Assembly (NCBI GenBank): GCA_002317385.1
Contig: DCJH01000031.1
Coordinates: 649 to 17,261 of the forward strand
Source of the DNA: Prevotella sp. UBA1705
Lineage (GTDB): Bacteria; Bacteroidota; Bacteroidia; Bacteroidales; Bacteroidaceae
Direction of reading: 5' to 3'
DNA: 16,613 nucleotides
Of this stretch, positions 6,947 to 15,256 are shown piece by piece. Each line of letters opens with the position of its first letter. Position 1 is the first letter of the stretch. The notes under the pieces were generated by a model. The model worked only from the letters and a program-made list of their open reading frames with translations, had not been told where the DNA came from and searched no databases. Both the position numbers and the translations under genes were made by a program.

Positions 6947-8521
6947 ATGAGCAACGGATATATACTTTGGGTAGACGACGAGATAGAACTCCTCAAAGCC
7001 CACATACTCTTTCTCCAGAAGAAAGGCTACGACGTCACCACCGTGAGCAACGGCGCAGATGCCATAGAGGAGTGTAACCAGCAGACGTTCGACATCATCA
7101 TGCTCGACGAGATGATGCCTGGACTCACCGGACTGGAGACTCTACAGCGCATCAAGGATATTCAGCCGCAGACACCTGTGGTGATGGTGACAAAGAGCGA
7201 AGAGGAGAATATCATGGATCAGGCCATCGGGTCTAAGATTGCCGACTATCTCATCAAGCCCGTGAACCCCAGCCAGATACTCCTCACGCTGAAGAAAAAC
7301 ATACACCGCAAGGAGATTGTGACCGAGGTGACACAGAGCAGTTATCAGCAGGAATACCATCAGTTGGCCATGCAGATTGCCGACTGCACTGGCTATGCCG
7401 ACTGGATGGAGGTCTACAAGAGGCTCACCCACTGGGAGGTGGAGCTCAGCTCGACCGACAGTCAGATGACCGAGATGCTGCAGATGCAGAAAGAAGAGGC
7501 CAACCTCGCATTCTCCAAGTATATCCGGAAAAACTATATGGACTGGATGGAGCGCTATGCCAACCCTCCCGGCCAGCGCCCCGACGGCACGCCCATGCTC
7601 AGCACCGACATCTTCAAGGAGAAGATTTTCCCTGCCCTCAACGCCGGCGAGAAGGTGTTTTTCATTGTCATAGACAACTTCCGCTGGGACCAGTGGAAGA
7701 TGCTCGCGCAGGAGATAGGCGACCAGTTTGACATCGACGAAGACATGTATATGAGCATCCTGCCCACCGCCACACAGTATGCGCGCAACGCCATCTTCAG
7801 CGGACTCATGCCCAACAAGATTGCCCAGATGTTCCCTGAACTGTGGGTAGACGAAGACGAGGAGGAGGGCAAGAACCTCAACGAGGCCCCGCTCATCCAG
7901 ACGCAGATAGAGCGTTTCAGGCGTCACGACAAGTTCAGCTACCACAAAATCAACGATTCTGCAGCTGCCGACCGCCTGCTTCAGCAGTACAACGACCTGA
8001 AGAACAACGACCTCAACGTGGTGGTCATCAATTTCATAGACATGCTCTCGCATGCCCGCACAGAGTCAAAGATGGTGCGTGAGCTGGCCAACAACGAGAG
8101 TGCCTACCGCAGCATCACGCTGAGCTGGTTCCACCATTCGGTCTTGGCCGACCTCTTTCGCCGGCTGGCACAGAGCGACTACAAGGTCATTCTCACCACC
8201 GACCATGGCTCCATCCGCGTCTCAAACCCCATCAAGATTATAGGCGACCGTAACACCAATACCAACCTGCGCTACAAGCTCGGCAAGAATCTGAGCTACA
8301 ATGCCAAGGAAGTGTTGGTCATCAAGGAGCCAGGCAAGGCCCAGCTGCCCTCGCCCAATGTCAGCACAAGCTATGTCTTTGCCACGGGCGACAACTTCTT
8401 TGCCTATCCCAACAACTATAATTACTATGTTTCTTATTATAAAGACACCTTCCAGCATGGAGGCATCTCGATGGAAGAGATGCTCATCCCGCTCGTAACA
8501 CTGTCTCCCCGAAAGCGCTGA
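6947..8521 (+). CDS. porX: T9SS response regulator PorX (REC-PglZ)
   Basis: This 524-residue cytoplasmic protein has an N-terminal receiver domain (1-122) with acidic Asp10/Asp11, phosphoacceptor Asp54 in MLDEMMPG, Thr82 and Lys104. A helical linker (about 125-215) leads to a C-terminal PglZ domain of the alkaline phosphatase fold. Likely metal-site residues are Asp243 (IDNFRWDQW), Thr274 (LPTATQYAR), Asp419-His420 (TTDHGS) and His504 (QHGGIS). In Porphyromonas, PorX works with the histidine kinase PorY in controlling T9SS genes, and its PglZ domain is reported as a phosphodiesterase acting on oligonucleotides. All the expected phosphorylation and catalytic residues are present, so I infer an active protein. 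No DNA-binding domain is present. The ATG follows the porW stop by 2 nt, which supports co-transcription. No porY kinase gene is in the window. Confidence 0.95.
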   Translation: MSNGYILWVDDEIELLKAHILFLQKKGYDVTTVSNGADAIEECNQQTFDIIMLDEMMPGLTGLETLQRIKDIQPQTPVVMVTKSEEENIMDQAIGSKIADYLIKPVNPSQILLTLKKNIHRKEIVTEVTQSSYQQEYHQLAMQIADCTGYADWMEVYKRLTHWEVELSSTDSQMTEMLQMQKEEANLAFSKYIRKNYMDWMERYANPPGQRPDGTPMLSTDIFKEKIFPALNAGEKVFFIVIDNFRWDQWKMLAQEIGDQFDIDEDMYMSILPTATQYARNAIFSGLMPNKIAQMFPELWVDEDEEEGKNLNEAPLIQTQIERFRRHDKFSYHKINDSAAADRLLQQYNDLKNNDLNVVVINFIDMLSHARTESKMVRELANNESAYRSITLSWFHHSVLADLFRRLAQSDYKVILTTDHGSIRVSNPIKIIGDRNTNTNLRYKLGKNLSYNAKEVLVIKEPGKAQLPSPNVSTSYVFATGDNFFAYPNNYNYYVSYYKDTFQHGGISMEEMLIPLVTLSPRKR

Positions 8522-8614
8522 CCATGGGGCGAGAGGCCCCGTTAGGCGCTACACGAAAACACAGAAAACAGAATCAACAACATCAATTCATTCAAAAACA
8601 CACAACCAAAACAC

Positions 8615-9541
8615 ATGAAAATCATCCATTCTCAAGACAGAATGATGAAAGCCTACATCGGCATGGCCCTGTCCACGCTGATTATCGGCTTGTCGTTTGT
8701 CTTCGTGAAGATTGCCCTTCAAGTCACCAATCCGCTCGACGTATTGGCCCATCGTTTCAACGCTGCCACCATCTCACTGCTTCTGCTGGCCCTCCTGGGC
8801 TATGTGGAGTGCCCCAGACTCAGCCGGAAACAGCTGCTGCAGCTGCTCTCTGTATCTATATTCTATCCCCTGCTGTTCTTCGGACTTCAGGCTGTGGGCC
8901 TGCAATACACCACCGCCTCTGAGGCAGGCATCGTGTCGGCCATCACGCCGGTGATGACCCTGCTGCTGGCCCGCATCATGCTCAAGGAGCGCAACACCCT
9001 CGGACAGATTGCTGGCGTGGTGGTTTCTATGGCGGGCATCTGCTACATCTTCCTGAAAAGCGGAGCAGGCATCCACGGCGGGAGCATCCACGGAAACCTC
9101 ATTGTGCTGCTGAGCGTGCTCTCCATCGTATTCTATTACATCTTCGGGCGCAAGATCAACCATAACTATCGGTCTATGGACATCACGTTTGTGATGATTA
9201 TCCTGGCCGACATCGTGTTTAACATCTTTGCCTTCGGGCAGCATCTGGCCAGCGGAACAGTGTCCGACTACTTCGAGCCGCTCACGCATATCAACTTTGT
9301 CTATGCCATCCTGTACCTCGGCGTGCTCTCATCGATGGTCACTTCGCTGTTCAACAACTATGCCCTGGCCAACATCGCAGCCTCTCAGGTGGCTGTCATC
9401 AACAATCTCACGCCGGTCATCTCGGTGGTGGGTGGCATCCTGATTCTCGGCGAACAGCTCCACCTCTACCACTTCATCGGTGCAGCTATGGTTATCCTTG
9501 GCGTGCTGGCCACTACGGTTTTCCAGCGCAAGAAGTCGTAG
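8615..9541 (+). CDS. EamA/DMT-family membrane transporter
   Basis: This is a 308-residue membrane protein with about ten hydrophobic segments in two similar halves, typical of the EamA (drug/metabolite transporter) family. Characteristic family stretches are the first-half ASEAGIVSAITPVMTLLLARIMLKE and the second-half AASQVAVINNLTPVISVVGGILILGE, each a helix pair ending in an acidic residue. The substrate cannot be read from the sequence; relatives export metabolites or amino acids. The ATG at 8615 gives a short hydrophilic leader; ATGs at 8642 and 8645 (MMKAYIGM), directly before the first helix, are equally plausible starts. It lies 93 nt after porX on the same strand, with no clear own promoter, so it may belong to the porW-porX transcript without being functionally linked. 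Confidence 0.88.
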   Translation: MKIIHSQDRMMKAYIGMALSTLIIGLSFVFVKIALQVTNPLDVLAHRFNAATISLLLLALLGYVECPRLSRKQLLQLLSVSIFYPLLFFGLQAVGLQYTTASEAGIVSAITPVMTLLLARIMLKERNTLGQIAGVVVSMAGICYIFLKSGAGIHGGSIHGNLIVLLSVLSIVFYYIFGRKINHNYRSMDITFVMIILADIVFNIFAFGQHLASGTVSDYFEPLTHINFVYAILYLGVLSSMVTSLFNNYALANIAASQVAVINNLTPVISVVGGILILGEQLHLYHFIGAAMVILGVLATTVFQRKKS

Positions 9542-9727
9542 TATTTCAAGCCCCATAGCCTCATCGCAATGACGACAGAAGAGAATGTTTTTTTTATAAG
9601 TTGATTAGTTAGTAACGACAGCGCGAGAAGGTAGTCGTCGCAAACCGACGAAATGGCAGTCTGTCAGTCCATAGGATTTGGAAGCCCTGTCCCATTGATT
9701 TCGCAGGGAAGAACAATCCGCAACAAA
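9542..9727. other. Gene-free gap between convergent genes
   Basis: No plausible gene is visible. The stretch has a run of eight T at about 9589-9597 without a convincing hairpin before it, so it is a weak candidate end for the EamA transcript. The sequence cgcgagaaggtagtc at 9622-9635 resembles, on the other strand, the actacctt...ctcgcg part of the repeat block at the right edge. The segment atagcctcatc (9555-9565) can pair perfectly with gatgaggctat at 9749-9759, the right arm of the trxA terminator. Confidence 0.5.
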
Positions 9728-9759
9728 AATAGCCTCACCCGAAAACGGATGAGGCTATT
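9728..9759 (-). terminator. Intrinsic terminator of trxA
   Basis: Arms 9728-9741 and 9746-9759 form a 14-bp stem with one mismatch and an AAAA/TTTT loop. Read on the minus strand, the stem runs into a T-rich tail (ggctatttttgttg). The plus-strand side has no T run, so it acts mainly for trxA, whose stop codon is about 50 nt away. A second perfect hairpin, ccctgat-aa-atcaggg, lies between trxA and this stem at 9774-9789. Confidence 0.8.
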
Positions 9760-9805
9760 ATGTTGTGTCATATCCCTGATAAATCAGGGTAATATCAGTT
9801 GAAGC

Positions 9806-10123
9806 TTATTTCAACAGAGCGTCGAACTTCTCCTGGAACTTGTCCTTAGAGGCAGCGCCAACAAACTTGTCGACCAGCTGTCCGCCCTTGAAGAAGAGCA
9901 CAGTAGGGATGTTGCGCACGCCAAACTCCATGGCAATGTCGTCGTTTTCCTCTACGTCGCACTTGCCAACAATCAGCTTGCCATCGTATTCCTTGGCCAG
10001 TTCAGACATGATGGGGCTAACCATACGGCAAGGGCCGCACCAAGTTGCCCACAAGTCAACTACCAGAGGCAGCTCACCATTCTTATAACTCTCGAAATTC
10101 GCAGTTGTGATTTCAACTTCCAT
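9806..10123 (-). CDS. trxA: Thioredoxin
   Basis: This is a 105-residue single-domain thioredoxin, the usual family length, with active site WCGPC (Cys29, Cys32), conserved Asp23 in VVDLWA and the cis-proline loop NIPT. It reduces disulfides in cytosolic proteins and is recycled by thioredoxin reductase, which is not in the window. No signal peptide is present, so it is the cytosolic type rather than a periplasmic redox protein. The start ATG is preceded on the minus strand by aaaaggaag at a suitable distance, a better ribosome site than most genes here. It has its own promoter in the 82-nt gap after tsaE and its own terminator, so it is at least partly independent of dnaE-tsaE. Confidence 0.97.
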   Translation of the reverse strand: MEVEITTANFESYKNGELPLVVDLWATWCGPCRMVSPIMSELAKEYDGKLIVGKCDVEENDDIAMEFGVRNIPTVLFFKGGQLVDKFVGAASKDKFQEKFDALLK

Positions 10124-10157
10124 TTTTCTTCCTTTTATAGATGATTAATATTTGATG

Positions 10158-10189
10158 CAAATTTAAGCATTTACTTTTACCCGCACAAA
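10158..10189 (-). promoter_or_regulatory. Promoter of trxA
   Basis: On the minus strand, TTTG (10189-10186), a 20-nt spacer and TAAATTTG (10165-10158) match the Bacteroidota consensus exactly. The -7 box ends about 34 nt before the trxA ATG at 10123. The promoter sits just downstream of the tsaE stop codon. Confidence 0.8.
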
Positions 10190-10205
10190 CATTATGCCAA
10201 AAACA

Positions 10206-10619
10206 TCAGAACTCTACCACTCGACTGCCATCCTCTGCCTCAGTGATGGTCACTTTCACGGCATCTCCGGGCAGAATGTCCTCGATGAGCTCTGGCCATT
10301 CCAGGAAACAGAGCGCACCGCTATAGAAGTAATCCTCATAGCCCATGTCGTAGACCTCCTCCAGTTTCTTGATGCGATAGAAGTCGAAATGATAGATCAG
10401 CTCGTCGGTCGTGGCCGAACGATACTCGTTGACGATGGCAAACGTGGGCGAAGTAATCACCTCTTCCACGCCCAGTTCCTCGCAGATGGCCTTGATGAAG
10501 GTCGTCTTGCCAGCGCCCATCTTGCCATAGAAGGCAAATACATTGTGGTCGCCGATGTGCTTGGTAAACTCCCGTGCAGCTTCACGGATGGTTTCTAATG
10601 ACTCAATTTTTATCTGCAT
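10206..10619 (-). CDS. tsaE: tRNA threonylcarbamoyladenosine synthesis ATPase TsaE
   Basis: This 137-residue P-loop ATPase is required for the t6A modification of ANN-decoding tRNAs and acts together with TsaB and TsaD. The Walker A loop is GKMGAGKT (Gly32-Thr39). The family motif SPTF follows at about 57-60, then YHFDFYRI (Asp79) and FLEWPEL (Glu107, Trp108), all standard for TsaE/YjeE. Length is normal and no parts are missing. TsaB and TsaD are not in the window. It starts 39 nt after the dnaE stop with no promoter between, so it is probably the second gene of a dnaE-tsaE transcript. Confidence 0.95.
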   Translation of the reverse strand: MQIKIESLETIREAAREFTKHIGDHNVFAFYGKMGAGKTTFIKAICEELGVEEVITSPTFAIVNEYRSATTDELIYHFDFYRIKKLEEVYDMGYEDYFYSGALCFLEWPELIEDILPGDAVKVTITEAEDGSRVVEF

Positions 10620-10658
10620 ATCTTGTTTGTTTAATGTCTATGATGTGTTATTACTGCC

Positions 10659-13600
10659 TTAATTCACGGTGTAGCTCATGTTCTCTGTGTCTATCACATA
10701 CTGCACCAGATGGCGGTTCACCTCTATACCTCCCGTGCTTGCGTGCAGCAGCAGGTTGGTATTGTTCTCCTCGTCGTTGATGTTGAAGTATAGTTCGGTC
10801 TTGCCCTGTGTGCCAGTCACCATAGACAGGATATCGTTCACCACTGTTTCGTCTATGGCCTTGCTCTTCACGTTGATGGTAAAGCGCTCAATGCGGTTCT
10901 CCCTCACGGTCTGCAGATACTCTATGTTCTGGACGAAGAGATAGTAATACGAACTGTTGGCATACTTCTTGGTACACTTGGCGGTGATGAAAACCGAGCT
11001 GCCTTCTATCAGTCGGCTGCCCCAGCGCCCCCAGTCCTCGCCAAAGAGGGCCAGTTCGCCCGAGCCCTCAAAATCCTCGATAGTCACTATTCCGAACGGC
11101 TTTCCACTCTTGTCGAACCTTGAATTGACCTTGGTCACAATGCCGCCGAAGGTGAGTTCCTGCCTCTCCGACAGCGCCTCAAAGTTCTCCCGGTTGCCCA
11201 CCTCGCTGCAGGTGGTGTTGCAGAGATTGTCCAGAATGAGCGAATAGTCATCCAACGGGTGAGCCGAGAGGTAAATGCCCACCAGCTCTTTCTCCTTGCT
11301 CAGTCGCTCTATGGTGCTCCATGCCTCGACGTTGGGTATCAAGGGGGTTGCTATGGCGATATCTGAAATCATACTGCCAAACAGCGAATTGGTGGCCTCT
11401 GCCTTGTCCAACTGGTATTGTTGGCCAAAGCGCACCAGGCTGTCGAGGAACATTTCGCCCTTGGAATTGGTCCCGAGGAACTGCTCACGACGTATTCCGA
11501 AACAGTCGAATCCGCCACTGAAGGCCAGACTCTCGAATGCCTTGCGGTTCACGTCGCGCAGGCTCACACGCTCGGCAAAGTCGAAGATGTCCTTGTAAGG
11601 ACCGTTCTCCTGTCGCTCCTTCACAATGGCCTCTGCAGCCGCAGAGCCCATGCCCTTGATGGCCGAGAGGCCAAATCGTATCTCGCCCTTCTTGTTTACG
11701 CCAAACTCCACGTAGCTCTCGTTCACGTCTGGGCCCAGCGTAGGGATGCTCATCGACTTGCATTCCTCCATCAGTTTGGTAATCTCGCCAATGTCTGAGA
11801 AGCGTCGGGTCATGAGCGCGGCCATATATTCGGCCGGATAGTGGGCCTTGAGGTAGGCCGTCTGATAGGCCACCCATGAATAGCATGTGGCATGCGACTT
11901 GTTGAACGCGTAGGAAGCAAACTTCTCCCAGTCGCCCCAAATCTTCTCCAACACCTTGGGGTCATGGCCGTTGGCCTCTCCCTGCTGGAGGAATTTGGGC
12001 TTCATGCGGTCTACGATATCCTTCTTTTTCTTACCCATGGCCTTGCGCAGGGCATCGCTTTCGCCTCGCGTGAAGTTGGCCAGCTGGCGCGAGAGCAGCA
12101 TCACCTGCTCCTGATAGACGGTGATTCCGTAGGTATCCTTGAGGTATTTCTCCATGCAAGGTATATCGTAAGTCACCAGCGAGGGGTCGTGTTTGCGCTT
12201 GATGAAGTCGGGGATATAGTCCATAGGGCCTGGCCTGTAGAGCGCATTCATGGCTATCAGATCCTCGAACACGGTGGGGTGAAGCTCCCGGAGATTCTTC
12301 TGCATGCCCGGCGACTCAAACTGGAATGTGCCGATGGTCTGCCCCTTTTGGTAGAGTTGGAAGGTGAGTTCGTCGTCGATGGGAATATTGTCTATATCTA
12401 TTTCGTCGCCCGTGGTGCGCTTAATGACCCTGCATGCCTCCTTCAACTCCGACAGAGTCTTGAGTCCCAGGAAGTCCATCTTGATGAGACCCGTGGTCTC
12501 TATCACGTGTCCGTCGTACTGGGTCACGGCACATTTCAGCTCTGGGAAGTCTGGGTCGTCGGCTGTTGCCACAGGAACCCACTCGCTGATGGGGTCTCGA
12601 CAAATGATGAATCCACAGGCATGGATACCTGTTCCACGTACTGTTCCTTCGAGCTGCTTGGCATATTTGATGGTGTTTCTCTCCCTCGGGTCGGCCGAAG
12701 CCTCAGCTTCACGCAGCTCGGGCGTGTACTCAATGGCATTTGCCAGGTTCATCTTCTTGCCGTCGGGAAGTCGGTCTGGAATGGCCTTCTTCAGGAAATT
12801 AGACCGCTCCAAAGGCAGTCGCTCCACCCGCGCCACGTCGGCAATGGAGTTTTTTGTGGCCATGCTCGAATAGGTAATGATGTGGGCACAGTTCTCCGCA
12901 CCATACTTATCCATCACCCATCGCAACACCTTTCCACGACCATCGTCGTCGAAATCGGTATCAATATCGGGGAGATTCACACGGTCGGGGTTGAGGAAAC
13001 GCTCAAACAGTAGGTCGTATTTCAGCGGGTCTATGCGGGTGATGCCCAGACAGTAGGCCACCACCGAACCAGCCGCAGAGCCACGCCCGGGACCTACCCA
13101 CACGCCAAGCTCGTTGCGCGCAGCACTGATGAAGTCTTGCACAATGAGGAAGTAGCCCGGGAAACCCATGGTCTTCATCACATGAATCTCAAAGTTGATG
13201 TGCTCCTTCACGTTTTCCGGCAGTGGGTCGCCATAGCATACCTTGGCACCGTCGTAGGCCAACTTGGCCAGATAGTCGGCTTCAAACTTGATGCGGTATA
13301 TCTTGTCGTAGCCTCCCAGACGCGAGATGACGGCCTGTGCGTCCTTCTCTGGCAAGGGGTTCTCGCCGTTTTCGTCTGACGTAAACTCCTTGTATAGATC
13401 TTCCTCGGTAAACTTTTCGCGCCACTTCTCCTCTGTTCCGAAACTCTCGGGAATAGGGAAAAATGGCATAATGGGGCCGTGGTCGATGCTGTAGAGCTCC
13501 ACTTTGTCGAGTATCTCCACCGTGTTTCGCATCGCCTCGGGCAGGTCGCCGAAGATGGCATTCATCTCTGCCTTGGTCTTAAACCATTCCTGTTTGGTGT

Positions 13601-14378
13601 ACATCAGGCGGAAAGGGTCATCCAGATCCTTGCTCGTCGAGAGACAGAGTAGGTGGTCGTGGGCCTCGGCCGTGTCCTGATCCTCAAAGTGGCAGTCGTT
13701 GGAACACATGATCTTGATGCCGTATTCCTGGGCAAACTCCATCATCACCTTGTTGGCCTTCTGCTCTAAGGGGAACACCTCGCGGTTGGCGCGGATAGAC
13801 GGGTCGGTCACCTCGTGGCGCTGCAATTCCAGATAAAAGTCGTCGCCAAACACCCGATGATACCACTCGCAGGCCTCGCGTGCCCCGGCAATATCACCTT
13901 TGAGAATCTTCGAAGGCACCTCGCCGGCAATACATGCCGAGCAGATGATGAGTCCCTCGTGGAATTGTTCCAAGTCGGCGCGGTCGGTACGCGGCTTGTA
14001 ATAATAGCCGTCGACCCATGCCCTGCTCACCAGTTTGATGAGATTCTTATATCCCTGATAGTTCTTGGCCAGCACAATGAGATGATAGCCCGAGTTGTCT
14101 CCTGCCTCCTTGTTCTTGTCTTCCTTTCTATGATGAGCCACATACATCTCACAACCGAAGATGGGTTTGAAAGGCTCCAGGCCTTCCGCCTTACGCTTCT
14201 TGTTGACCGTGGCGCAATAATCAGACAGTTCCTTGATGCCATACATCACTCCATGGTCGGTGATGGCCATGCCTCTCATGCCATCTTTCACAGCCTTGTC
14301 TACAAGGTATCTAACCTTGGACTGACCGTCGAGTACCGAGTAGTGAGTGTGTACATGCAAATGTACGAAATCTTCCAT
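10659..14378 (-). CDS. dnaE: DNA polymerase III alpha subunit
   Basis: This 1239-residue catalytic subunit of the replicative polymerase begins with a PHP domain (1-280). Nine metal-ligand positions seen in PHP-proofreading polymerases appear present: His8, His10, Asp17, His42, Glu77, His99, Cys149, Asp228 and His230. The C-family polymerase core carries GPGRGSAAGS, the catalytic pair Asp471/Asp473 in LPDIDTDF, and the third aspartate Asp635 in KMDFLGLKTL. YRPGPMDYIPDFIKRK and the FNKSHA fingers region follow, then a helix-hairpin-helix region and an OB-fold (about 1045-1130, containing TFGGIVTKV). The length is normal for DnaE rather than PolC: no inserted DnaQ-type exonuclease is present. 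The ATG at 14378 directly precedes FVHLHVHTHYS, the usual start of the domain. It is transcribed divergently from psd and leads into tsaE. Confidence 0.98.
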   Translation of the reverse strand: MEDFVHLHVHTHYSVLDGQSKVRYLVDKAVKDGMRGMAITDHGVMYGIKELSDYCATVNKKRKAEGLEPFKPIFGCEMYVAHHRKEDKNKEAGDNSGYHLIVLAKNYQGYKNLIKLVSRAWVDGYYYKPRTDRADLEQFHEGLIICSACIAGEVPSKILKGDIAGAREACEWYHRVFGDDFYLELQRHEVTDPSIRANREVFPLEQKANKVMMEFAQEYGIKIMCSNDCHFEDQDTAEAHDHLLCLSTSKDLDDPFRLMYTKQEWFKTKAEMNAIFGDLPEAMRNTVEILDKVELYSIDHGPIMPFFPIPESFGTEEKWREKFTEEDLYKEFTSDENGENPLPEKDAQAVISRLGGYDKIYRIKFEADYLAKLAYDGAKVCYGDPLPENVKEHINFEIHVMKTMGFPGYFLIVQDFISAARNELGVWVGPGRGSAAGSVVAYCLGITRIDPLKYDLLFERFLNPDRVNLPDIDTDFDDDGRGKVLRWVMDKYGAENCAHIITYSSMATKNSIADVARVERLPLERSNFLKKAIPDRLPDGKKMNLANAIEYTPELREAEASADPRERNTIKYAKQLEGTVRGTGIHACGFIICRDPISEWVPVATADDPDFPELKCAVTQYDGHVIETTGLIKMDFLGLKTLSELKEACRVIKRTTGDEIDIDNIPIDDELTFQLYQKGQTIGTFQFESPGMQKNLRELHPTVFEDLIAMNALYRPGPMDYIPDFIKRKHDPSLVTYDIPCMEKYLKDTYGITVYQEQVMLLSRQLANFTRGESDALRKAMGKKKKDIVDRMKPKFLQQGEANGHDPKVLEKIWGDWEKFASYAFNKSHATCYSWVAYQTAYLKAHYPAEYMAALMTRRFSDIGEITKLMEECKSMSIPTLGPDVNESYVEFGVNKKGEIRFGLSAIKGMGSAAAEAIVKERQENGPYKDIFDFAERVSLRDVNRKAFESLAFSGGFDCFGIRREQFLGTNSKGEMFLDSLVRFGQQYQLDKAEATNSLFGSMISDIAIATPLIPNVEAWSTIERLSKEKELVGIYLSAHPLDDYSLILDNLCNTTCSEVGNRENFEALSERQELTFGGIVTKVNSRFDKSGKPFGIVTIEDFEGSGELALFGEDWGRWGSRLIEGSSVFITAKCTKKYANSSYYYLFVQNIEYLQTVRENRIERFTINVKSKAIDETVVNDILSMVTGTQGKTELYFNINDEENNTNLLLHASTGGIEVNRHLVQYVIDTENMSYTVN

Positions 14379-14397
14379 GCACTAAGTTTTATAGGTG

Positions 14398-14429
14398 TAA
14401 AGTTACTTCGAAAAAACGAGATAGCCAAA
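14398..14429 (-). promoter_or_regulatory. Promoter of dnaE
   Basis: On the minus strand, TTTG (14429-14426), a 20-nt spacer and TAACTTTA (14405-14398) fit the Bacteroidota pattern, with A for the final G of the -7 box. The box ends 20 nt before the dnaE ATG, so the leader would be short. Confidence 0.65.
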
Positions 14430-14446
14430 AGAAGAATGCAAAAAAG

Positions 14447-14478
14447 TTTGCCGTTTAAATAAAAAAACCTTACCTTTG
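14447..14478 (+). promoter_or_regulatory. Promoter of the psd-pssA operon
   Basis: TTTG (14447-14450), a 20-nt spacer and TACCTTTG (14471-14478) match the Bacteroidota consensus exactly. The -7 box ends 28 nt before the psd ATG. It lies back to back with the dnaE promoter, with 17 nt between the two -33 boxes. Confidence 0.8.
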
Positions 14479-14506
14479 CAGACAACCGACTACACCCTAT
14501 TTCAAT

Positions 14507-15199
14507 ATGGGCAAGAGAATCAAGAAACTAAAGAAGATCCGCATACACCGTGAGGGAACCGATACGCTTCTCTACGGACTTATTTCTATTATCGCCATAG
14601 CCGCTTGTCTGTGGTATGGTATCGACACCAAATGGCCGTTTTGGGCATTTGTAGTCGTGTTTGGTGTTGTTTATGCCATTGTCGTGAACTTCTACCAATG
14701 CCCCATCCGTTATTTTCCTGCCGAGGATACCGACAAGATTGTCGTCGCTCCGGCCGATGGCAAGATTGTGGTGATAGAGGAAGTCGACGAGAATGAATAT
14801 TTTCACGACCGCCGCATCATGGTGAGCATCTTCATGAGCCTCACCAACGTACATGCCAACTGGTTCCCGGTAGACGGCCGGGTGAAGTTTGTGCGCCATC
14901 AAGACGGCAACTATCACAAGGCCTGGCTGCCTAAAGCCAGTGAGGAAAACGAGCGCGCCGACACGATGATCACCACCGACGACGGCGTGGATATCCTCTG
15001 CCGACAGATTGCCGGGGCCATGGCGCGTCGCATTGTGACCTATGCCAAGGAGGGCGAAGAGTGCTACATCGACGAGCATCTCGGCTTCATCAAGCTCGGC
15101 TCACGCGTAGACGTGTTCCTGCCTCTGGGCACAGAGATCTGCGTGAAGATGGGACAGAAGACCGTGGGCGACCAGACTGTCATCGCCAAACTGCAATAA
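14507..15199 (+). CDS. psd: Phosphatidylserine decarboxylase, short form
   Basis: This 230-residue membrane enzyme decarboxylates phosphatidylserine to phosphatidylethanolamine. A basic N-terminus is followed by two hydrophobic segments (about 20-38 and 43-63), then the catalytic domain with FPAEDTDKIVVAPADGKI and VHANWFPVDG. The self-cleavage site is LGS in IKLGSRVDVFLP: cleavage before Ser199 yields the small alpha chain carrying the pyruvoyl group. It belongs to the short bacterial PSD type (about 215-230 residues), not the longer E. coli-like type. The archaetidylserine decarboxylases are close relatives, but the neighbouring pssA and the bacterial setting support phosphatidylserine as substrate. 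It is the first gene of the operon, driven by the consensus promoter at 14447-14478. Confidence 0.95.
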   Translation: MGKRIKKLKKIRIHREGTDTLLYGLISIIAIAACLWYGIDTKWPFWAFVVVFGVVYAIVVNFYQCPIRYFPAEDTDKIVVAPADGKIVVIEEVDENEYFHDRRIMVSIFMSLTNVHANWFPVDGRVKFVRHQDGNYHKAWLPKASEENERADTMITTDDGVDILCRQIAGAMARRIVTYAKEGEECYIDEHLGFIKLGSRVDVFLPLGTEICVKMGQKTVGDQTVIAKLQ

Positions 15200-15212
15200 G
15201 ATGAAGGTGCCG

Positions 15213-15238
15213 GGTGTTTGGTGTTAGGTGTTAACACC
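15213..15238. repeat. Heptamer tandem repeat and palindrome between psd and pssA
   Basis: Three tandem heptamers ggtgttt, ggtgtta, ggtgtta fill 15213-15233. The last overlaps a perfect 12-bp palindrome, ggtgttaacacc, at 15227-15238. The 57-nt gap lies just before the pssA start. It could be an RNA hairpin affecting pssA translation, a protein site, or simple slippage sequence; nothing here decides. Confidence 0.75.
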
Positions 15239-15256
15239 CTCCACCTACCATAAAAC

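Noticed and set aside
8526..8540. Terminator after porX (ggggc, gagag, gcccc)
   Set aside because: The stem is only 5 bp and no T run follows, so read-through into the transporter gene is more likely.
11892..13013. Long plus-strand open frame opposite dnaE (373 codons)
   Set aside because: It lies fully antisense to the conserved polymerase core and its translation has no recognisable domain; it is a by-product of GC-rich codon use.
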